This document shows positions 14,069 through 18,524 of a stretch of 18,524 bases of DNA, in pieces (the stretch's first letter is position 1; each line of letters starts with the position of its first letter). The notes beneath the pieces were generated by a model. That model did no database searches and was not told the origin of the DNA. It worked only from the letters and a program-made list of their open reading frames with translations. Position numbers and translations under genes: made by a program. Source of the stretch: Acidobacteria bacterium UBA7540 (GTDB taxonomy: Bacteria > Acidobacteriota > Terriglobia > UBA7540). The stretch lies in contig DLMI01000203.1 in NCBI GenBank assembly GCA_002478145.1, positions 48,834-67,357 of the forward strand, given 5' to 3'.

Positions 14069-15214
14069 TCAGGCTTCAACACCGCGCATTTCCCCGGACG
14101 GCTCGGCCTCAAACACATTGAGGTAGCGCACCGCCAGGGCGAAGCAGAGAAACATGGTGCCCACCATTGAGAGCGTTACTGCAACCTCCGTCCATTTGGG
14201 AAAGTAATGCGCGTGGGCGGAGTACTCGAGACCGGTAATCGAGACGTTCAGGCGATTGAGCAGAAAACCTGTGATCACCAGCACGGCGGCCGCAAAGAGC
14301 CCCTCCCGGTCCTCACGCACCCGGCGGATGAGCAACAGGGACAAGGGGATCAGGAGTCCCAGCACAATTTCAAGCACGAACAGAAAGGTCTCCGTAGAAG
14401 GTTCGCGCAAGTGGACCAGCGCGCCTCTCTTCCACAAGTCCTGCAAGCGCAGGATTCCATACACTATCAGAACCCCCGCCATCGCTCTCCCCAGTGCTGC
14501 CAGGAGGGGCATCTCAATTTCCCGGCCAAACGCCCGCGCGCTCAGGTTCGATTCGAAAATCACTATCGCCATCCCTGTCGCCACCGCCGAAATGAAGAAA
14601 AACAGCGGCAGCAACGGTGAGTACCAGTAGGGGTGCAGCTTTGAAGGCACGATCAGGAACAGACTTCCCAGGGACGATTGGTGCAGCGTGGAGAGCAGCA
14701 CTCCCACAATGACCAGCGGCATGGTGATGGCCTTGAGCAGTTTGAGTGGCTTCTGCATTCCAAAACGCTCGAAGACGGCAGGGGAGAACTCCAGGGCCAG
14801 CACCGTCAGGTAGAGCATCACGCACCAAGCCACCTCGAACATTACGGAGTGAGGGTTCCACATGACCAGTGGGTGCCAGATGTTATAGGGCTTGCCGAGG
14901 TCATAGAGCAGCGCCACCGCCACCAGCGCGTAGCCCAGGAAGGCCGTCAGAATCGAGGGACGCAGGATGGGATGGAAGCGCCGGAGATGGAACACATAAA
15001 CGATGGCCGCCAGGGTGAACCCACCCGCCGCCAGCCCCACTCCACAGATCACGTCAAAGCTAATCCACAAGCCCCAGGGGAAGCGGTCGGTCAGATGGGT
15101 AGCAGCCCCCAAGCCTTTCGTGAAACGAAGCAGCGTTGAATAGAAACCTGCGGCAAGGATCACCAAGAGCACCGCTCGCCAGAAGGTGAATTTGGGTAAT
15201 TTCTCAAAGCTCAT
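14069..15214 (-). CDS. HybB/NrfD-family integral membrane quinone-site subunit
   Basis: 381 aa with about ten hydrophobic helices, as in HybB-type members. The N-terminal third carries the family stretch FPWGLWISFDVICGVGLAAGGFTL, followed by YDLGKPYNIWHPLVMWNPHSVMFEVAWCVM. Such subunits exchange electrons between a menaquinone or ubiquinone pool and a periplasmic-side ferredoxin-like partner. ATG 15214 has GGAG 8 nt upstream; the longer frame to 15295 is translation of repeats. It follows the four-cluster ferredoxin across 91 bp, the standard HybA-HybB type pairing, and precedes the heme kinase by 20 bp. No catalytic subunit of hydrogenase, nitrite or polysulfide reductase is nearby, so the electron donor or acceptor is unknown. 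Confidence 0.93.
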   Translation of the reverse strand: MSFEKLPKFTFWRAVLLVILAAGFYSTLLRFTKGLGAATHLTDRFPWGLWISFDVICGVGLAAGGFTLAAIVYVFHLRRFHPILRPSILTAFLGYALVAVALLYDLGKPYNIWHPLVMWNPHSVMFEVAWCVMLYLTVLALEFSPAVFERFGMQKPLKLLKAITMPLVIVGVLLSTLHQSSLGSLFLIVPSKLHPYWYSPLLPLFFFISAVATGMAIVIFESNLSARAFGREIEMPLLAALGRAMAGVLIVYGILRLQDLWKRGALVHLREPSTETFLFVLEIVLGLLIPLSLLLIRRVREDREGLFAAAVLVITGFLLNRLNVSITGLEYSAHAHYFPKWTEVAVTLSMVGTMFLCFALAVRYLNVFEAEPSGEMRGVEA

Positions 15215-15222
15215 GGATGATC

Positions 15223-15298
15223 TCCGTGGTTGTAATCCGTGGTCCATTGCCGGTCCCAAATAGCGCCGCCTCGCGCACAACGGACAATGAACCACGGA
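15223..15298. repeat. Paired heptamer arrays before the NrfD-type gene
   Basis: TCCGTGG (15223, 15236) and TCCATTG (15243-15249) on the left face CAACGGA, CAATGAA, CCACGGA (15278-15298) on the right, in inverted orientation, as at 3278-3378. The array fills the gap between the ferredoxin and NrfD-type genes and ends 5-8 nt before the ribosome site of the latter. Confidence 0.75.
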
Positions 15299-15305
15299 CG
15301 TCTTC

Positions 15306-16127
15306 CTATCTGCGCTTCCCCTCTTCCTTTCCCGCGTCCGCCACTTGCTCCCGCCGCTTGGTGATCCACCAGATTCCGCCTAACAAGGCTCCGCCCAGCG
15401 TGACCAGGGTGGGTATTTCCGAGAGCACGCGATAGGTGTACATGGGCAGCGCATCGTGCGGCAGGTTGGTGGGCAGTCCAAGCGCTTCAAAGGGAACAGC
15501 AGAGAGGTACAATACGGAAGTGCCGCCCACTTCCTGCTTGCCGTAGATATTTTGAAGGTATTTTGTAGGCTCCTGTCTTAGCCGGTTTTCGGCCTCCCGC
15601 AACAGGTCTTCCCGTTCCCCAAAAACCCCGGCCTGCACCGGACACACTTCCGTGCAAGCGGGCTTGAGCCCTTTGGCCTGGCGTGGAGCACACATGTGGC
15701 ACTTCTTGACTCTGGGCGCCCAGACCTTGTTCCACTCGTAGCGCGGGACTCCAAATGGGCAAGCCATCATGCAGTACCGGCAACCCATGCAACGCTCTTC
15801 CGCGTACACAACAGGCCCCGCCGGGGTTTTCCTGAATGCCCCGACAGGGCAAACGGAAACACAGGTAGGATCCTGACAGTGCATACAGAAGCGACGGACG
15901 TACACGGCTCCGCGAGTTTGCACCACGTTAAGTGCGTTGGCGGACAGCTCTTCATCACCGGTCTCGTCCATCGCAAGGTCGGTGTCAGGGCCGAGAGGTC
16001 GCAATGAATCGGTCGTCATGAAGTCGCTACGGCTGGCTCTTAGCAAACCATTCACAAGCTTGCACGCGGCCACACAACGCTGGCAGTCAATGCAGCGAGT
16101 CGTATCGATGAGAATCGCTTTGCTCAT
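15306..16127 (-). CDS. HybA-like ferredoxin with four [4Fe-4S] clusters and a C-terminal anchor
   Basis: 273 aa from ATG 16127, beginning MSKAILIDTTRCIDCQRC as related proteins do. Cysteine motifs in order are CIDCQRCVAACK, CMHCQDPTCVSVCP, CMGCRYCMMACP and CHMC-x11-CTEVCP, enough for four cubane clusters in a wire. A single hydrophobic helix (about 234-254, LVTLGGALLGGIWWI) with a basic tail anchors the C-terminus. It pairs with the NrfD-type gene downstream. Unlike HybA, no Tat signal is seen at either possible start (16127 or 16196), so export would need a partner, or the protein is cytoplasmic. The ribosome site is weak. The role inferred is electron transfer to or from the quinone-site subunit. 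Confidence 0.93.
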   Translation of the reverse strand: MSKAILIDTTRCIDCQRCVAACKLVNGLLRASRSDFMTTDSLRPLGPDTDLAMDETGDEELSANALNVVQTRGAVYVRRFCMHCQDPTCVSVCPVGAFRKTPAGPVVYAEERCMGCRYCMMACPFGVPRYEWNKVWAPRVKKCHMCAPRQAKGLKPACTEVCPVQAGVFGEREDLLREAENRLRQEPTKYLQNIYGKQEVGGTSVLYLSAVPFEALGLPTNLPHDALPMYTYRVLSEIPTLVTLGGALLGGIWWITKRREQVADAGKEEGKRR

Positions 16128-16329
16128 TTTTTCAACATCCGGGGCACGAGCGCGCAACGACAAGAAGTCTGCCGCAACCAGCACGCCTCGCTGCATTTCT
16201 ATGCACGCGGGATGCCGAGAAATTCAGCAGGGCGGAGCCTAAAACCAGACGTTTTGTCTCTATTTCCTGGGCTTCCCTAGCCTCTTATTCCCACTGTGGT
16301 GAAATCACCCAACTTGGCCTGTTGTCTGG

Positions 16330-16375
16330 ATTATAGGTTAAGGAGATGCGGGGCTCAGGGTGCGACATGATGTCG
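16330..16375 (-). promoter_or_regulatory. Possible promoter of the ferredoxin-NrfD-kinase genes with palindromic operator
   Basis: A perfect minus-strand TATAAT (16330-16335) has only a weak -35 (CTGAGC, 17-bp spacing). The palindrome GACA-TGA-TGTC with flanking C and G (16363-16375) is centred about 46 bp upstream of the predicted start (about 16323). The leader would be about 195 nt. The rest of 16128-16579 holds no gene I can support. Confidence 0.45.
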
Positions 16376-16510
16376 AGTAGTGTCCCGAGTTTCTGAGCCT
16401 GCCTGAATAAGATGAGGTTTCCTGAAGATTGTCTCGACTATAGATTCTCAGATTCTCACCGCCAAACTCTGTGCAGGTTATCGCACACATTTTTGCGGTA
16501 TCGCCCTTTT

Positions 16511-16538
16511 CGACCTTCGACTCTCGACCCCCGACTGC
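16511..16538. repeat. Heptamer array CGACNNN x4
   Basis: Four consecutive 7-bp units: CGACCTT, CGACTCT, CGACCCC, CGACTGC. It lies about 40 bp past the end of the first GcvH-like gene. No inverted partner was seen. Confidence 0.75.
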
Positions 16539-16579
16539 CTCAGGAGGGCGGAGAATTTCAAATCCGTTTGGCTAGGCCT

Positions 16580-17254
16580 TCACGGAGTGCGCTGGGCTCG
16601 CTGGGGGCGCAAGAATTCCGCCTCGAAGGCGCGCCAACCGCCGCTCCCGAGGTGGGTCAAGGAGCCCACCGCAGGCAGACCGCCGTCCGGGTAACTCACG
16701 CTCAGGGCTGGGTCAGGAGAGAATTGCAGGGAGAGAAATTCTCGCAAACGATGGAACTCCTGCTCGAGCCAGGCGGCCGCCTTCTCACCCGAGCGCATGG
16801 CGCCAGAACCGCCATCCGATTGAGTGGGGGTGATAGCGCAAACCCAACCGGAACCATAAGGGTCTTGGGCAACAAGTTCCGGACGCTTCCCGAGACCTGG
16901 ATTAAGCGCAGCCACATGGCCGGTGATCGAGCTTGGGATCTTCAGGTCGCAGCCATGGTATTGCAGTTGAAATAGAGGTTGACCTGCCTTCACCTGCTCG
17001 CCCAATTTCGGCAACACAACCTTTTCCACAGCACCCAGGGCACGCGCCACCAGCGCATCCGCACCCACCCTCAAACCCACTGAGGAATCGGGGTGAAACC
17101 AAGTGTGTCCTTCAGACAGGTAGAAGCCCTTGGGAACATTCCAAGGAAGGTCCGCAACGGTAGAGACCGCTGCCTGCCGGGCCTGTAGAGCTTGCACAAC
17201 GAGATCCACCAGCACAAAACCTATAAACATCGAGGCTACAAAGAGCGCGACCAT
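16580..17254 (-). CDS. Membrane-anchored GcvH-like protein without lipoyl lysine (paralogue 1)
   Basis: 224 aa. An N-terminal uncleaved helix (about 3-22) is followed by a GcvH/lipoyl-type fold (about 38-140): FYLSEGHTWFHP, VGLRVGADALVARALG, VVLPKLGEQVKAG, ITGHVAALNPGLGKRPELVAQDPYGSGWV. The conserved DPYGxGW is that of glycine-cleavage H protein. The lysine that carries lipoate in H protein (11 residues before the conserved Gly of the following turn) is Gly here (QYHGCD), so lipoylation is not expected. A C-terminal extension of about 75 residues is shared with the neighbour, not with GcvH. ATG 17254 has GAGGAGGA 6 nt upstream. No gcvT or gcvP is nearby. Function unknown; I infer a structural or partner-binding role in the adjacent redox complex. 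Confidence 0.85.
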   Translation of the reverse strand: MVALFVASMFIGFVLVDLVVQALQARQAAVSTVADLPWNVPKGFYLSEGHTWFHPDSSVGLRVGADALVARALGAVEKVVLPKLGEQVKAGQPLFQLQYHGCDLKIPSSITGHVAALNPGLGKRPELVAQDPYGSGWVCAITPTQSDGGSGAMRSGEKAAAWLEQEFHRLREFLSLQFSPDPALSVSYPDGGLPAVGSLTHLGSGGWRAFEAEFLRPQRAQRTP

Positions 17255-17331
17255 GACTTGTCCTCCTCGGAATAAAGACCCGCGTGTCCCGGCCCTCCCC
17301 GCGCCGGTGTTGACACACCAAGGCGCTCGGC

Positions 17332-18003
17332 CTAGGCCAGAAACAGTTCGCGGACTACCCCTTCCCAGCGGTCCTCGGGGAGCGCGCTCAGGACGTCCGA
17401 AACAGCGTGGCCACCGTCCTGCAAATGAACTCCCGTCGAGGGGCTGAAGTGGGTATGGAGCGTCGCGACGGATTCTTCCATCCAGCGCTGGGCTAGCCTG
17501 CCCCGCAGGAGGTTCTTCAGGTTCGAATCAGCGGCAGGAGAGTTGACCGCAACAAGCCAACCGAGGCCGTAAGGATCCTTGTGAATGACCGAGGGATCTT
17601 TCAAGACCTCCGGGTTTACATCGACGACCTCGCCCTCGATGGGCGACAACATTTCGAAGCGGTGACCGCCGCGCGCCAGCGTCCAACCCTTCTCGCCTTG
17701 GCGCAGCCACCGACCCCGAGCCGGCAGATCGAGTTGGTCAACCTTGCCCAACAAGCGAACCGCAAAGTCATCCAGCCCGATGCGCACGACGTTTCGGGAC
17801 TCCTTTGCAGCCCATGCATGGCCAGAGTGATACGAGAGGCCGGCGGGCAGCTTGAAGCCGCCCACAATGTTCATGGGAAACGACACTCCCTCAGGCTCCG
17901 CTGGCGCCACCACCGCTTTCGCAGTTTGCGGCCGCCGAGTCTGCAAGAAATAATCAACGATGACGAAGCAAACGAACGTGCCGAGGACAAGTGCTACAAC
18001 CAT
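17332..18003 (-). CDS. Membrane-anchored GcvH-like protein without lipoyl lysine (paralogue 2)
   Basis: 223 aa, same architecture as the next gene: N-terminal helix (about 2-20) followed by TRRPQTAK, which predicts the main domain on the cytoplasmic side. The GcvH-like domain has LSYHSGHAWA, VRIGLDDFAVRLLG, SPIEGEVVDVNPEVLKDPSVIHKDPYGLGWLVAV. The C-terminal extension (RWMEESVATLHTHFSPSTG...DGG) matches the paralogue's. The lipoyl position is again Gly (ARGGHRF). ATG 18003 is preferred because GAGG lies 6 nt upstream and its MVVALV start matches MVALFV of the paralogue; ATG 18015 is the alternative. The gene precedes paralogue 1 by 77 bp and probably shares its transcript. A -24/-12 type promoter lies about 67 bp upstream. 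Confidence 0.85.
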   Translation of the reverse strand: MVVALVLGTFVCFVIVDYFLQTRRPQTAKAVVAPAEPEGVSFPMNIVGGFKLPAGLSYHSGHAWAAKESRNVVRIGLDDFAVRLLGKVDQLDLPARGRWLRQGEKGWTLARGGHRFEMLSPIEGEVVDVNPEVLKDPSVIHKDPYGLGWLVAVNSPAADSNLKNLLRGRLAQRWMEESVATLHTHFSPSTGVHLQDGGHAVSDVLSALPEDRWEGVVRELFLA

Positions 18004-18069
18004 GTGATACCTCATCTTTCCGCACTCTTCTGCGTGGGGTGCGAAGGCTTAGATTTCCACCCATACAGT

Positions 18070-18085
18070 TGCAGCTAGGGGACCA
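18070..18085 (-). promoter_or_regulatory. Predicted sigma-54 (-24/-12) promoter
   Basis: On the minus strand, TGGTCCCCTAGCTGCA has GG and GC separated by exactly 10 bp, as sigma-54 requires (TGGCACG-N4-TTGCA), with the ends TGG and TGCA intact. The predicted start is near 18059, about 55 nt before the GcvH-like ATG at 18003. A small dyad CACGC-GAA-GCGTG (18216-18228) lies about 160 bp upstream of the start, a normal distance for an enhancer site. The locus encodes its own sigma-54 activator. Confidence 0.5.
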
Positions 18086-18362
18086 TAAACTCGTTCAAAA
18101 TAGAACTGCAAGGGTTAACGTATTCAACGTGTTTTCAAGCAGATAGCGGACACCATGAGGAAGTGGCGAGATGGACAATAGGCCCGAACCTCGATTTGCC
18201 TACTGAAAATTGCAACACGCGAAGCGTGCAGGGGCGACGAATTGTTGGTAACTCGTTTTCTTTTCAATAGAATAAAACACTGATTAAAATCTTAACATGC
18301 AGTGCTGAGAACATTAGCAGGAAAGCACAACCGCCCCTTCCCGTGGGCGAGCCCTCTTGATG
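18086..18362. other. Intergenic region, 277 bp
   Basis: I see no ORF I can support. It is AT-richer than the genes and contains the CACGC-GAA-GCGTG dyad at 18216-18228, a possible activator site for the downstream minus-strand operon. No hairpin with a T-run marks the end of the gene at 18363. Confidence 0.4.
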
Positions 18363-18524
18363 TCAGGGCTGGTTCGGGGCCGGGCTTGGCTGGCCGCTGG
18401 TCGGCGTCGTAGACTGCGGAGCGGGTGGATTGTTCGGAGGTGTCCTGGGCAATCTTTGATCGACGTACTCCATCAAACTTTTCTTGAGGTTCTGAATGGC
18501 CGGCGATAGCAAAACGTCATTCGG
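18363..18524 (-). CDS. C-terminal 53 residues of an unidentified protein, 5' part beyond window
   Basis: The minus-strand frame is open from the window edge to TGA at 18363-18365. It reads a helical stretch, LSPAIQNLKKSLMEYVDQRL, then a Pro/Ser/Thr/Asn/Gln-rich tail ending SGQPSPAPNQP. Low-complexity proline-rich tails are common on secreted or membrane-attached proteins. No family can be named from this piece. It is on the same strand as, and 277 bp upstream of, the GcvH-like operon promoter, so it is probably a separate transcript. Confidence 0.55.
   Translation of the reverse strand, partial: PNDVLLSPAIQNLKKSLMEYVDQRLPRTPPNNPPAPQSTTPTSGQPSPAPNQP

Noticed and set aside
14069..16127. Periplasmic [NiFe] hydrogenase operon
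   Set aside because: Only HybA- and HybB-like subunits are present; there are no large or small hydrogenase subunits, maturation genes or Tat-exported partner in the window.
16580..18003. Glycine cleavage system H proteins
   Set aside because: The lipoyl lysine is missing in both, both carry a membrane helix and an extra C-terminal domain, and no gcvT or gcvP is nearby.

Overview
The window looks like a chromosomal piece of an uncultured Acidobacteriota-type bacterium with fairly high GC. The assignment is an inference from the style of the intergenic DNA (short-word tandem arrays, GTAG-type REP hairpins, a relic REP-associated transposase) and from gene content. No rRNA or other phylogenetic marker is present. 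Apart from one LysR regulator, one tRNA and one doubtful small ORF, every gene is on the minus strand.

Left part (1-4410): leuA and the 5' part of leuB form a leucine-biosynthesis block on the minus strand. A LysR-type regulator is divergent from leuA. The shared 413-bp intergenic region holds a perfect LysR-type dyad (ATAA-N7-TTAT) centred about 65 bp upstream of the predicted leuA start site, so leuA is the best guess for its target. A tRNA-Arg(UCG) follows the regulator.

Middle part (4411-8471): gene-poor, repeat-rich DNA behind the tRNA. It holds heptamer arrays, a 180-bp block with three 25-bp boxes present in two copies 314 bp apart, a small acidic ORF converging on an orphan three-helix membrane protein, a relic REP-associated transposase, a RhaT-family sugar transporter gene, a 165-bp inverted-repeat (MITE-like) element beside a truncated ORF6N-domain gene, and REP doublets.

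Right part (8472-18524): a probable redox and regulatory locus on the minus strand. In transcription order it holds two membrane-anchored GcvH-like proteins that both lack the lipoyl lysine, a HybA-like four-[4Fe-4S] ferredoxin, a HybB/NrfD-type quinone-site membrane subunit, a histidine kinase with two c-heme motifs in its periplasmic sensor, a sigma-54 response regulator, an archaemetzincin overlapping the regulator by 4 bp, and a HydG/ThiH-like radical SAM protein fused to a hemerythrin (HHE) domain. A -24/-12 type element lies just upstream of the first GcvH-like gene, which fits control by the sigma-54 regulator. No hydrogenase or molybdopterin catalytic subunit is in the window. Further genes probably lie beyond the right edge, where the proline-rich C-terminus of one more protein is visible. 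My reading is a membrane electron-transfer module under heme-based redox control with an unassigned catalytic partner. This locus is the best candidate here for an undescribed system.
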